Source: Rhodobium gokarnense (GTDB lineage: Bacteria > Pseudomonadota > Alphaproteobacteria > Rhizobiales > Rhodobiaceae). Taken from it: a DNA stretch of 64,000 bases. The stretch's first letter is position 1. Every line of letters starts with the position of its first letter. A program made the position numbers and the translations under genes. Of the stretch, positions 51,734 through 61,132 are shown one piece after another. The notes under the pieces are model-generated. The model was not told the DNA's origin. It searched no databases and saw only the letters and a list, made by a program, of their open reading frames with translations. The DNA lies in assembly GCF_025961475.1 (NCBI RefSeq), contig NZ_JAOQNS010000002.1:248001-312000 (forward strand), in the 5' to 3' direction.

Positions 51734-53833
51734 ATGAGCGAGACGACCCAATCCGCCGCCGTCGAACCGATCCTCGACATCAAGGGCCTGTCGATTTCCT
51801 ATTTCACCCGCGCCGTGGAGATCGACGCGGTGAAGGATTTCTCCTGCCGCGTCATGCCCGGCGAGGCGATGGGCCTTGTCGGCGAATCCGGCTGCGGCAA
51901 GTCGACGGTGGCGCTCGCCATCATGCGCGACCTCGGCACCAATGGCGGCATCGTCGACGGCTCCATGACCTTCATGGGCCGCGACCTCGTCAACATGTCC
52001 GATGGCGAACTGAGGAAGATCCGCGGCTCCAAGATCGCCATGGTCTACCAGGAGCCGATGGCGAGCCTCAATCCGGCGATGCGCATCGGCCGCCAGCTCA
52101 TCGAGGTGCCGCTGGAACACGAGGACGTGTCGAAGGCCGAGGCCGAGGAGCGCGCGCTCGCCATGCTGGAGGCCGTGCGCCTGCCGGACCCCAGGCGCAT
52201 CATGCGCGCCTTCCCGCACCAGATCTCCGGCGGCCAGCAACAGCGCATCGTCATCGCCATGGCGCTGCTCTCGAAGCCCTCGCTCCTCATCCTCGACGAG
52301 CCGACGACGGCGCTGGACGTGACCGTCGAGGCCGGCATCATCGAGCTGATCGCCGAACTGGCGGAAAAGTTCGGCACCTCGATCCTCTTCATTTCCCACA
52401 ATCTCGGCCTCATCCTGGAGACCTGCGACAAGATCACGGTGATGTATTCCGGCGAGGCGGTCGAGGTCGGCACCTGCAAGGAGATGTTCAACAACATCCG
52501 CCACCCCTACATGCAGGGGCTCCTGCGCTCCCTGCCGCTGCCCGGCGCCAACAAGAACACACGGCCGCTGGTCGCCATTCCCGGTCAACTGCCACTGCCG
52601 ACCGAGCGCCCGGACGGCTGCCGCTTCGGCCCGCGCTGCGAGCACTTCCGCCCCGGCATCTGCGACGTCGGCCCGATCCCCATGATCCCGGTGCCGGGCA
52701 CCGAAGGCCACAGGAGCCGCTGCGTGCGCTTTGAGGAGATCGATTGGCAGAAGCCGCCGGAAAATGCCGTCCAGCAGGACGCGGTGGAGGCGGGCGGCCC
52801 GGTCCTCGTCGTCAGCGACCTGAAGAAGCACTACGAGGTCTCCGCCAACAAGATGTTTGGCGGCGGCGAGCAGCGCGTCGTCAAGGCGGTGGAGGAGATC
52901 GAGCTGACGGCGCTGGAGGCGGAAACGGTCGCCATCGTGGGCGAATCCGGCTGCGGCAAGTCGACCTTCGCCAAGGTGCTCCTCGGCCTTGAGACCGCGA
53001 CCGACGGCTGGGTCAAGCTCGACGACCGCAACATCGGCAGTCTTGAGGTGGAGAACCGCGACGCCGGGACGCTGAGTTCGATCCAGATGGTGTTCCAGAA
53101 CCCCTTCGACACGCTCAATCCCAGCCATGCCGTCGGCATGCAGATCATCCGTGTCCTGGAAAAATTCAAGGTCGGCAAAAGCCAGGCGGAACGCCGCGAG
53201 CGCATGCTGGATCTCCTCGACCTCGTCAAGCTGCCGCGCGAATTCGCCGAGCGCATGCCGCGCCAGCTCTCCGGCGGCCAGAAGCAGCGCATCGGCATCG
53301 CCCGCGCCTTCGCCGGCCGGCCCCGTGTCGTCGTCGCCGACGAGCCGGTCTCGGCCCTCGACGTCTCGGTCCAGGCCGCCGTCACCGAGCTCCTGATGGA
53401 CATCCAGCGGAGCTCGCGCACGACGCTGCTCTTCATCAGCCACGACCTCTCCGTGGTGCGCTATCTCGCCGACCGGGTGGTCGTCATGTATCTGGGGCAC
53501 ATCATGGAGGAGGGGCTGACCGACGAGGTCTTCGCCCCGCCCTACCATCCCTATACCGAGGCGCTTCTGTCGGCCGTGCCGATCGCCGATACCGCGATCG
53601 AGAAGAAGCGCATCGTGCTGGAGGGCGAGATCCCGTCCGCCGTCAATCTGCCGTCCGGCTGTCCTTTCCAGACCCGCTGCCAGCACAAGCACCGCGTGCC
53701 CGGCAATCTCTGCGAGAGAGAAAAGCCGGCCTTGCGCGATCTCGGCGCCGGCCACCTGATCCGTTGCCACCTGCCGGACGACTTCCTGAAGACCATGGAA
53801 TCCGTCATCGTCCAGGTCGACGCCGCCCAATAG
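51734..53833 (+). CDS. Fused double ABC ATPase (DppD-DppF type)
   Basis: 699 residues carrying two complete ATPase units. The first (about 15-330) has GESGCGKST, SGGQQQRIVIAMAL and LLILDEPTTALD. The second (about 355-690) has GESGCGKST, SGGQKQRIGIARAF and VVVADEPVSALD. Each unit ends with the oligopeptide-transporter C-terminal cysteine motif (CRFGPRCEHFRPGIC; CPFQTRCQHKH). Such fusions of DppD and DppF replace two separate subunits. It is the last gene of the importer operon, 10 bp after the second permease. Confidence 0.93.
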   Translation: MSETTQSAAVEPILDIKGLSISYFTRAVEIDAVKDFSCRVMPGEAMGLVGESGCGKSTVALAIMRDLGTNGGIVDGSMTFMGRDLVNMSDGELRKIRGSKIAMVYQEPMASLNPAMRIGRQLIEVPLEHEDVSKAEAEERALAMLEAVRLPDPRRIMRAFPHQISGGQQQRIVIAMALLSKPSLLILDEPTTALDVTVEAGIIELIAELAEKFGTSILFISHNLGLILETCDKITVMYSGEAVEVGTCKEMFNNIRHPYMQGLLRSLPLPGANKNTRPLVAIPGQLPLPTERPDGCRFGPRCEHFRPGICDVGPIPMIPVPGTEGHRSRCVRFEEIDWQKPPENAVQQDAVEAGGPVLVVSDLKKHYEVSANKMFGGGEQRVVKAVEEIELTALEAETVAIVGESGCGKSTFAKVLLGLETATDGWVKLDDRNIGSLEVENRDAGTLSSIQMVFQNPFDTLNPSHAVGMQIIRVLEKFKVGKSQAERRERMLDLLDLVKLPREFAERMPRQLSGGQKQRIGIARAFAGRPRVVVADEPVSALDVSVQAAVTELLMDIQRSSRTTLLFISHDLSVVRYLADRVVVMYLGHIMEEGLTDEVFAPPYHPYTEALLSAVPIADTAIEKKRIVLEGEIPSAVNLPSGCPFQTRCQHKHRVPGNLCEREKPALRDLGAGHLIRCHLPDDFLKTMESVIVQVDAAQ

Positions 53834-53949
53834 GCCGCGCCGGGGCAGCGCGGAACGGCTTCAAGTTTATCGAGAACCGCTTTAGAGTGGCGTCAAATCA
53901 GGCGCCGCTCCGGCGCGAGACATCCCTCCGGTAAAGAAGTCCGCCCGAC

Positions 53950-54963
53950 GTGACCGACGGCGCCCCATTGCCCCAGCATCTCCACTTCCCGCTCGTCCTT
54001 GCCGATCTCGGCGGCACAAATCTGCGGCTCGGCTATCTTGCCGATCCGGCCGCCGACATGCGGTTCCTGAAGAAGGTCAAGGTCGCCGACTATCCCGGCC
54101 TCGGCGCGGCGATGGCCGCCGTGCTGTCGGAATTCGGCACCCCGGTCCGTACCGCGATCATCGCCTTTGCCGGCCCGGTCGGCGGCGACGACATGCGCCT
54201 CACCAACCATCCCTGGGACATCACGCCGAAGAAGGTTGCCGGCGATGTCGGCCTCGACGAAGTCATTCTCGTAAACGATTTCGCGGCCCAGGCGCTGGCC
54301 CTCCCGGGGCTCGACGCCGGGGAACTCTCGCAGATCGGCGGCAGGGGCCCGGTGGCGCACGCGGCAAAGCTCGTGCTCGGCCCCGGAACCGGCCTCGGCG
54401 TTGCCGGTCTGGTGCCATCGCCGGGCGGCTGGGTGCCGGTCGCCGGCGAGGCGGGCCATGTGGAACTCGGTCCCGGCGATGACGATGCGGAAATCTGGCG
54501 CCACCTGGAACGCATCGAGGGGCGGGTCACCGCCGAGACCGTCATATCAGGGCCGGGGCTCCTCAGGCTCTACCGCGCCGTCTGCGCCGCCGCCGGCACA
54601 GCGCCAGTGTTCGACGCGCCGGAAAAGATCACCGCCGCAGCCAAGGACGACCCATTCGCCGCCAGGACGCTGGAATGCTTCGTTTCGGCCCTCGGACGCA
54701 CCGCCGGCGACCTCGCCCTGGTGTTCCTCGCAAAGGGAGGGGTGTTCCTATCCGGCGGCATCGCCCCGCGCATCGTCCCCTGGCTGCAGGCCGGCGGGTT
54801 CCGGGCGGCCTTCGAGGCGAAGGCCCCGCACCGCGACCTGGTCGCCGCCATGCCGGTCTATGTGGTGACGACGGCCGAGCCGGCGCTCGCCGGCCTCTGT
54901 GCGCTGGCCAAGGGCACCGACCGCTTCGCCATCGACCTCTCCGCCGCCCGCTACACGGCGTGA
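53950..54963 (+). CDS. glk: Glucokinase
   Basis: 337 residues of the bacterial glucokinase (ROK-unrelated Glk, PF02685) family: LADLGGTNLRLGY phosphate-1 motif, catalytic aspartate in LVNDFAAQALAL, phosphate-2 GPGTGLGVAG and E/H-rich AGEAGHVELGP, then the adenosine motif GGVFLSGGIAPR. It phosphorylates glucose to glucose-6-phosphate with ATP in the cytosol. The GTG start at 53950 has a weak aagaag site upstream; the next in-frame starts would lose the LADLGGTN core approach. It runs alone, 116 bp after the ABC operon. Confidence 0.9.
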   Translation: MTDGAPLPQHLHFPLVLADLGGTNLRLGYLADPAADMRFLKKVKVADYPGLGAAMAAVLSEFGTPVRTAIIAFAGPVGGDDMRLTNHPWDITPKKVAGDVGLDEVILVNDFAAQALALPGLDAGELSQIGGRGPVAHAAKLVLGPGTGLGVAGLVPSPGGWVPVAGEAGHVELGPGDDDAEIWRHLERIEGRVTAETVISGPGLLRLYRAVCAAAGTAPVFDAPEKITAAAKDDPFAARTLECFVSALGRTAGDLALVFLAKGGVFLSGGIAPRIVPWLQAGGFRAAFEAKAPHRDLVAAMPVYVVTTAEPALAGLCALAKGTDRFAIDLSAARYTA

Positions 54964-55040
54964 GCGGGCGCAAAGGGCGTTGACGAGCTTCGGTTCAAAA
55001 AACCAAAGGCATTGACGGTCCCCGGCTCATATAATCCGCC

Positions 55041-57470
55041 ATGACTTTGCCCATCGAATCCGCCCTGCCGGAGCTTCTGAAAAGCCTCAGCGAGCGGCCC
55101 GACGCCGTGCTCGTCGCGCCGCCGGGCGCGGGCAAGACGACGCGCGTGCCGCTCGCGCTCCTCGATGCCGACTGGCGCGGCGACGGCCGCATCGTTGTGC
55201 TGGAGCCGCGCCGGCTCGCCGCCCGCGCCGCCGCGCGAAGGATGGCATCCATGCTCGGCGAGGAGGTCGGCGAGAGGGTCGGCTACCGGGTCAGGATGGA
55301 GAGCCGCGTCTCGAAGCGGACCTGCATCGAGGTCGTGACCGAAGGCGTCTTCACCCGGCGTATCCTCGCCGATCCGGAACTCTCCGGCGTTGCCGCCGTC
55401 CTCTTCGACGAGTTCCACGAGCGGAGCCTCGACGGCGACACCGGCCTCGCACTGGCAATGGAGGCCCGCGAGGCGCTCAGCCCCGATCTCCGCCTCCTCG
55501 TCATGTCGGCGACCATCGACGGCGCCCGCGTCGCCGCGCTTCTCGGCGAGGCTCCCGTCATCGACTGCCCGGGCCGCAGCTTTCCCGTCGAAACCCGCTA
55601 TCTCGGCCGCGATCCCTTGAAGCGCATCGAGGATGAGGCGGCTGCCGCCGTCCGCAAGGCGCTGAGGGAGGAGACCGGCTCCGTGCTCGTCTTCCTGCCC
55701 GGCCAGGGCGAGATCGAACGCACCGCCGATCGGCTCGGCGAGGCCGTGCCGGAGACCGTCGATCTCTGCCCGCTCTACGGCGCCTTGAGACCGGCCGACC
55801 AGGACCGCGCCATCCGCCCGGCCGAGGCCGGACGGCGCAAGGTGGTGCTGGCGACCGCCATCGCCGAGACCTCGCTCACCATCGAGGGTGTCCGCGTCGT
55901 CATCGACTGCGGATTGGCGAGAAAACCCGTTTATGAGCCGGCTAATGGACTGACGCGCCTGGAGACCACCCGCGTCTCCCGCGCGGCCGCCGACCAGCGC
56001 CGCGGCCGCGCGGGCCGGCTCGAGCCCGGCATCTGCTATCGCCTCTGGGAGGAGGGCCAGACGGCCGCCTTGCAGCCGTTCGACCGGCCGGAGGTCCTGG
56101 AAGCCGATCTCGCCGGCCTCGTCCTCGACCTCGCCGCCTGGGGGACCAGCGATCCGGCGAGCCTTCAGTGGCTCGATCCGCCGCCGAAGCCCGCCTGGAC
56201 CGAGGCCGTGGCGCTCCTCAAGAGCCTTGATGCCCTCGACGGCGACGGCCGGCTGACCGATGCCGGCAAAGCGATCGCTGACCTGCCGCTCCATCCCCGC
56301 CTTGCGCATATGGTCGCCCGCGCGGCGGAGACCGGCGAGGCGCTATTGGCCGCCGAAATCGCCGTCCTCGTCTCCGAACGCGGCCTCGGCGGCACCGATG
56401 TGGACCTCACCGACCGCCTGCGCCGGCTGCGGTTGGAGAAGGGCAGGGCCGCGAGTGCCCGCAAGCTGGCGGAAGGCTGGGCGCGCCGGGCCGGCGGAGC
56501 ACTCAGGAAGGGCGATCCGGCGGATGCCGGCCGCCTCCTGGCCATCGCCTATCCCGACCGCATCGCGCAAGCGCGTGGAGCGCACGGTCATTTCCGTCTC
56601 GCCAATGGCCGCGGCGGCCGCCTCGACGAGACGCACCCGCTGGCGGGCACTCCGTTCTTCGCCGTCGCCGAGTTGCAGGGCGCGGCCAAATCCGCGCGGA
56701 TCACGCTCGCTGCGCCGCTCTCCCTCGCCGACATCGAAGCCGATTTCGCCGACCGCATCGAGACGACGGTCGACGTCGCCTTTGACCGGGGCGCCAGGGC
56801 CGTCCGCGCCAGGCGCCGCCGTCGCCTCGACAGCCTCGTCCTCGACGAGACGCCGGAGCCGAACCCCGATCCGGAGGCCGTCACGGCCGCGCTCCTTGGC
56901 GGCATCAAGGGCCTCGGCCTTGCCTGCCTGCCCTGGACGGCCAAGCTGGAACGCCTGCGCGGTCGCATCGCGTTCTTGCATGCGCGCGATCCGCAAAGCT
57001 GGCCGGATGTTTCCGACGATGCCCTGACGGGAACGCTGGATACCTGGCTCGGTCCCTTCATAGCCGGCAAGTCGGCATTGGCCGACATCTCCTCAGGCGA
57101 CCTCCACGCCGCCTTCGACGTCCTTGCGCCCCGCGCCATGCTTGACCGGCTGGCGCCGGAGGAAATCTCCCTGCCGACCGGCCGCACCGCGCCCGTCGAC
57201 TATGGCGCGGAAGCCGGCCCGACCCTTTCCGTCCGTCCCCAGGAGCTCTTCGGCCTCGACACGCACCCGGTGCTCGCCGGAACGCCGGTCGTCATCGAAC
57301 TCCTGTCGCCGGCCGGCCGGCCGATCCAGTTGACGCGGGACCTGCCCGGCTTCTGGCGCGGCTCCTGGGCGGATGTCCGCCGCGACATGCGCGGCCGCTA
57401 TCCCAAGCACCCCTGGCCGGAAGACCCGCGCACTGCTGACCCGACGACGCGCGCCAAACCGAGAAAATAG
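55041..57470 (+). CDS. hrpB: ATP-dependent RNA helicase HrpB
   Basis: 809 residues, full length for HrpB. DExH-box motifs are GAGKTTRVP (motif I, near residue 30), EPRRLAARAAARRMA (Ia), DEFHERSLDGD (II), MSATIDG (III), ATAIAETSLTIEGV (V) and QRRGRAGRLEPG (VI). Downstream are the HA2 domain and the HrpB-specific C-terminal domain (about 600-809). The enzyme is a predicted RNA helicase; its physiological role varies between species. It begins 77 bp after glk. Confidence 0.95.
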   Translation: MTLPIESALPELLKSLSERPDAVLVAPPGAGKTTRVPLALLDADWRGDGRIVVLEPRRLAARAAARRMASMLGEEVGERVGYRVRMESRVSKRTCIEVVTEGVFTRRILADPELSGVAAVLFDEFHERSLDGDTGLALAMEAREALSPDLRLLVMSATIDGARVAALLGEAPVIDCPGRSFPVETRYLGRDPLKRIEDEAAAAVRKALREETGSVLVFLPGQGEIERTADRLGEAVPETVDLCPLYGALRPADQDRAIRPAEAGRRKVVLATAIAETSLTIEGVRVVIDCGLARKPVYEPANGLTRLETTRVSRAAADQRRGRAGRLEPGICYRLWEEGQTAALQPFDRPEVLEADLAGLVLDLAAWGTSDPASLQWLDPPPKPAWTEAVALLKSLDALDGDGRLTDAGKAIADLPLHPRLAHMVARAAETGEALLAAEIAVLVSERGLGGTDVDLTDRLRRLRLEKGRAASARKLAEGWARRAGGALRKGDPADAGRLLAIAYPDRIAQARGAHGHFRLANGRGGRLDETHPLAGTPFFAVAELQGAAKSARITLAAPLSLADIEADFADRIETTVDVAFDRGARAVRARRRRRLDSLVLDETPEPNPDPEAVTAALLGGIKGLGLACLPWTAKLERLRGRIAFLHARDPQSWPDVSDDALTGTLDTWLGPFIAGKSALADISSGDLHAAFDVLAPRAMLDRLAPEEISLPTGRTAPVDYGAEAGPTLSVRPQELFGLDTHPVLAGTPVVIELLSPAGRPIQLTRDLPGFWRGSWADVRRDMRGRYPKHPWPEDPRTADPTTRAKPRK

Positions 57471-57530
57471 CCGCTTTACGGCCCGACAAGGTTTTTCTGA
57501 TACCGGAAAGACGTCTAGGGAGCGGACGCC

Positions 57531-58049
57531 ATGGTGCGCATCATCGTTATTCTGGTCCTTGCTTGCGTTGCGGCGCTCTATGGCCCGCGGCTCTTGCAGG
57601 ATTTCGCCGACAATCCGGAGAGTTTTGCCGTCTCCGTCCCCGGCGACGAGCCGGCGCGCGAGCCCGCCCGGGCGAGCGGCGGCACCATGGTTCTGAAGGC
57701 CGACCGCAGCGGCCATTTCTTCGCCGAGCCGCGCATCAACGGCCGCCAGATCGACGCCGTCATCGACACCGGCGCGACCGCCGTCGTCCTCACCTATGAG
57801 GACGCGCGCAGCATCGGCGTGCTGCCGCCGGAATCGAAGTTCACCGTCCCGGTCAGCACCGCCAACGGCCGGACCACGACGGCCGCCACCGACCTTCGCG
57901 AGATCCGCCTCGGCTCCATCCGTGTCGGCAATGTGCGCGCCCTCGTCGCCCGCCGCGGCGAACTCTCCGTCACGCTCCTCGGCATGTCGTTCCTCAGCCG
58001 CCTGTCGCGCGCCGACATGCGCGGCGGCGAACTCGTGCTGCGCCCGTAA
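57531..58049 (+). CDS. Retropepsin-like aspartic protease (TIGR02281 family), membrane-anchored
   Basis: 172 residues: an N-terminal membrane helix (about 3-20), a linker, and a single retropepsin-like domain with the catalytic VIDTGAT (near residue 83), the flap region and the hydrophobic ALLGMSFL-like LLGMSFLSRL segment. One domain has one aspartate, so the active form would be a dimer. The family (clan AA, TIGR02281) is common in Alphaproteobacteria; its substrates are not known. It is 60 bp after hrpB and before the phosphohexomutase gene. Confidence 0.88.
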   Translation: MVRIIVILVLACVAALYGPRLLQDFADNPESFAVSVPGDEPAREPARASGGTMVLKADRSGHFFAEPRINGRQIDAVIDTGATAVVLTYEDARSIGVLPPESKFTVPVSTANGRTTTAATDLREIRLGSIRVGNVRALVARRGELSVTLLGMSFLSRLSRADMRGGELVLRP

Positions 58050-58153
58050 GCTCCGCATCCTTGCGGCTGCTGCCCTCCCGGCTGCCGTTGCGGCCGGGGC
58101 TGGAACAACTGCGCCCTTCCCCTCATTCCACCTATGTCCGGTCTAGGCAAAAG

Positions 58154-58169
58154 TTGGCCGATCGGCTAA
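58154..58169. promoter_or_regulatory. 16-bp palindrome upstream of the phosphohexomutase gene
   Basis: TTGGCCGATCGGCTAA is a dyad with one mismatched pair, 43 bp before the ATG at 58213. It could be an operator or part of a terminator stem for the preceding gene; no T tract follows. Confidence 0.35.
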
Positions 58170-58212
58170 CACCATCCTAGATATTCTTCTATTCACATCG
58201 CGAGGCCTTTTG

Positions 58213-59733
58213 ATGTTTCCGACCCCCAAGCCGTCGCTCCAGCCCAATACCTATGCCTTTGAATCCGAGCCGCTGGTCAAGCCGACCGGCTTTCGCGAAT
58301 ACGATGCGCGCTGGTGGTTCGGCCACCCCGGCTCCGACAAGCCGCCCGAGCTCAACCTGATGGGCGTCCAGGCCCTCGGCATGGGCCTCGGCACCCTGAT
58401 CAAGGAGCGCGGCGTCAAGCCGGAACTGGTCACCGGCCACGACTACCGGTCCTATTCCTCGGCCATCAAGATGGCGCTGGTGAACGGCCTGATGGCGGCG
58501 GGCGTCAAGGTCCACGACATTGGCCTGGCGCTCTCGCCGATGGCCTATTTCGCCCAGTTCGCCCTCGACGTTCCGGCCGTCGCCATGGTCACCGCGTCCC
58601 ACAACGACAATGGCTGGACCGGCGTCAAGATGGGCTGCGACCGCCCGCTCACCTTCGGTCCGGACGAAATGGGCCGGCTGAAGGACATCGTCCTCAACGG
58701 TGAATTCGACCTGTCCGGCGGCGGCACCTATGTCTTCGTCGAAAACTTCCCGGACAAATACACCGAGGACCTGACGTCCAGCTTCAAGCTGAAGCGGCCG
58801 ATCAAGGTGGTCTGCGCCTGCGGCAACGGCACGGCCGGCGCCTTCGCGCCGCGCGTGCTGCGCGAGATCGGCGCCGAGGTCATCGAACTGGACTGCGAGC
58901 TCGACCACACCTTCCCGCGCTACAATCCGAACCCGGAGGACATGGAGATGCTCCATGCCCTGCGCGACAAGGTGCTGGAGACCGGCGCCGAGATCGGCCT
59001 CGGCTTCGACGGCGACGGCGACCGCTGCGGCGTCGTCGACAACACCGGCGAGGAAATCTTCGCCGACAAGGTCGGCGTCATGCTCGCGCGCGACCTTTCG
59101 GCCCAGCATGCCGACGCCCAGTTCGTCGTCGACGTGAAGTCGACGGGCCTGTTCATGACCGACCCGGTCCTGCAGGCAAACGGCGCCAAGACCGACTACT
59201 GGAAGACCGGCCATTCCTACATCAAGCGCCGGGTGACCGAACTCAACGCCCTCGTCGGCTTCGAGAAGTCCGGCCACTACTTCTTCAACAAGCCGATCGG
59301 CCGCGGCTATGACGACGGCCTCGTGTCGGCCATCGCCGTCCTGAAGATGCTCGACAACAACCCGGACAAGACCATGGCGGACCTGCGCAAGGCCCTGCCG
59401 CACACCTGGGGCTCGCCCACCATGTCGCCCCATTGCGACGACGAGACCAAATACGGCGTCGTCGACAAGGTCGTCGCCCGCTTCCAGGAAATGAAGGCCA
59501 ACGGCGACAAGGTCGCCGGCCACGACATCCTCGACCTGGTCACGGTCAATGGCGTGCGTGTCGTCGCCGACGACGGGACCTGGGGCCTGGTGCGCGCCTC
59601 CTCCAACAAGCCGGAGCTGGTCGTCGTCGTCGAAAGCCCGGTCTCCGAGGAGCGCATGCGCGACATGTTCCACGCCGTCGACGGGGTCCTCCGCGAGAAC
59701 CCGGAAGTCGGCGACTACAACCAGACCATCTGA
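58213..59733 (+). CDS. Phosphomannomutase/phosphoglucomutase
   Basis: 506 residues of the alpha-D-phosphohexomutase superfamily: active-site S129 in TASHNDNGWTG, metal loop DGDGDR (near residue 264), sugar-binding FEKSGHYFF, and a C-terminal phosphate-binding loop (VRASSNKPELVVVVE). The family interconverts hexose 1- and 6-phosphates for glycan or nucleotide-sugar synthesis. It is slightly longer than the usual 460 residues. The ATG at 58213 has gagg 7 bp upstream; a TTG lies one codon earlier. Confidence 0.92.
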   Translation: MFPTPKPSLQPNTYAFESEPLVKPTGFREYDARWWFGHPGSDKPPELNLMGVQALGMGLGTLIKERGVKPELVTGHDYRSYSSAIKMALVNGLMAAGVKVHDIGLALSPMAYFAQFALDVPAVAMVTASHNDNGWTGVKMGCDRPLTFGPDEMGRLKDIVLNGEFDLSGGGTYVFVENFPDKYTEDLTSSFKLKRPIKVVCACGNGTAGAFAPRVLREIGAEVIELDCELDHTFPRYNPNPEDMEMLHALRDKVLETGAEIGLGFDGDGDRCGVVDNTGEEIFADKVGVMLARDLSAQHADAQFVVDVKSTGLFMTDPVLQANGAKTDYWKTGHSYIKRRVTELNALVGFEKSGHYFFNKPIGRGYDDGLVSAIAVLKMLDNNPDKTMADLRKALPHTWGSPTMSPHCDDETKYGVVDKVVARFQEMKANGDKVAGHDILDLVTVNGVRVVADDGTWGLVRASSNKPELVVVVESPVSEERMRDMFHAVDGVLRENPEVGDYNQTI

Positions 59734-59778
59734 CGATAAACGCCGCGGCGACCCTGCCGCGGCCGCATCGATTTCGGA

Positions 59779-59808
59779 CCGGCGTGCCGCCAAAGTGCGG
59801 CGCGCCGG
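59779..59808 (+). terminator. Stem-loop after the phosphohexomutase gene
   Basis: ccggcg-tgccgc and gcggcg-cgccgg form a long GC stem with a short caaagt loop, followed by ccgtccttt. It lies 46 bp past the stop and 26 bp before the next ATG, so it may be a weak terminator or a mRNA-processing element. Confidence 0.45.
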
Positions 59809-59833
59809 CCGTCCTTTCCCGGAAGTTCCCGCC

Positions 59834-60871
59834 ATGCGGACCGTCTATTCTCCCGACCACGCGCGCCACGACCCTCAGAAAGAAATCTCCGACGGCGCCC
59901 TCGTCGATGCCGTCGAAAAGCCCGCGCGGGCCGAGATCGTGAAGGCGCGTATCGAGGAGGTCGGGCTCGGGCCGCTTGAAGCGCCGACGGCCCATGACGA
60001 TACGCTCATCGCCCGCGTCCACGGCGCCGACTATCTGCAGTTCCTCAAAGGCTTCTGGGCCGACTGGCAGGACGCCGGCCGCGCCGGCGAGGCCTTTCCG
60101 TTCGTCTGGCCGGTGCCGGGTCTCAGGCGCAACGCTCCGCCGCGCCACATCGACGGTCGCCTCGGCTACTACTCCTTCGATGCCGGCTCGCCGCTGACGG
60201 AAGGCACCTGGATTGCTGCGCGCAAGGGCGCCGACACGGCGCTTTCCGCCGTCGACATCGTGTCCGGTGGCGAGCGCGCCGCCTTCGCCCTCTGCCGCCC
60301 GCCCGGCCACCACGCCGCCTCCGATTTCTATGGCGGCTACTGCTTCCTCAACAACGCCGCGATCGCGGCCGAAGGGTTCCTGGCAAAGGGCGCGGAACGC
60401 GTCGCCATCCTCGACGTCGACTATCACCACGGCAATGGCACCCAGGCCATCTTCGAGGACCGCGCCGACGTCCTCTTCGTCTCGCTCCACGCCGATCCGG
60501 CCGACGAGTTCCCCTATTTCCTCGGCTATGCCGACGAGACCGGCATCGGGGCGGGCGAGGGCTGCAACATCAACATGCCGCTAGCCATCGGCACCGACTG
60601 GCTGGCCTATTCCGACGCGCTGGCAGCCGCGCTCGTGCGCATAAAATCCTCCCGCGCCGACGCCCTCGTCGTCTCCCTCGGCCTCGATACCTTCGCGAAG
60701 GACCCGATCTCGCGCTTCACCCTGGAGAGCGACGATTTCCTGAAGATGGGCGCCGCGCTCGCCGGCGCCGGCCTGCCGACGGCCTTCATCATGGAGGGCG
60801 GCTACGCCGTCGCCGAACTCGGCATCAACTGCGTCAACGTACTGACGGGGTTCGAGGACGCCGCGGGGTGA
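59834..60871 (+). CDS. Histone-deacetylase-like / acetylpolyamine amidohydrolase
   Basis: 345 residues of the class II histone deacetylase superfamily. RPPGHHA carries the catalytic histidine pair (H159, H160); zinc ligands include D196 and H198 in LDVDYHHGNGTQ and the later aspartate in LGLDTFAKDP. The bacterial proteins with this form deacetylate acetylpolyamines or other small amides; AphA-type length is 340-350 residues. The true start is ATG 59834 (ggaag site). It lies 100 bp after the phosphohexomutase gene; no functional tie is apparent. Confidence 0.9.
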   Translation: MRTVYSPDHARHDPQKEISDGALVDAVEKPARAEIVKARIEEVGLGPLEAPTAHDDTLIARVHGADYLQFLKGFWADWQDAGRAGEAFPFVWPVPGLRRNAPPRHIDGRLGYYSFDAGSPLTEGTWIAARKGADTALSAVDIVSGGERAAFALCRPPGHHAASDFYGGYCFLNNAAIAAEGFLAKGAERVAILDVDYHHGNGTQAIFEDRADVLFVSLHADPADEFPYFLGYADETGIGAGEGCNINMPLAIGTDWLAYSDALAAALVRIKSSRADALVVSLGLDTFAKDPISRFTLESDDFLKMGAALAGAGLPTAFIMEGGYAVAELGINCVNVLTGFEDAAG

Positions 60872-60907
60872 GATATCGCGATTGTACACTTCGGAGTGTG
60901 CAGCGTT

Positions 60908-60998
60908 CTGGATTGCCGCGTCGGCCTAACGGCCTCCTCGCAATGACACTGAAATATTTGAGGAAATCGTCATTGCGAGCGAAGCGAAGCGATCCAGG
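60908..60998. repeat. Dispersed repeat A, two inverted halves
   Basis: CTGGATTGCCGC...CTCGCAATGAC (60908-60947) and GTCATTGCGAGCG...GCGATCCAG (about 60968-60998) form a large hairpin. It fills the 261-bp gap between the convergent deacetylase and HAD genes and may act as a bidirectional terminator. The layout is nearly the same as at 41440-41540. Confidence 0.7.
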
Positions 60999-61132
60999 CA
61001 ACGGCGGTCCGACAACGACCGGCCTACCGTTTGGACAGGGGTAATAGGCCCTGGGTCAAGCCCGTGGTGACGGCAGGGGGTGTCGCAGGCGGAAGGGCAA
61101 CGGTCGTCCGACCGTGCCCCGACCGAAAAGCG

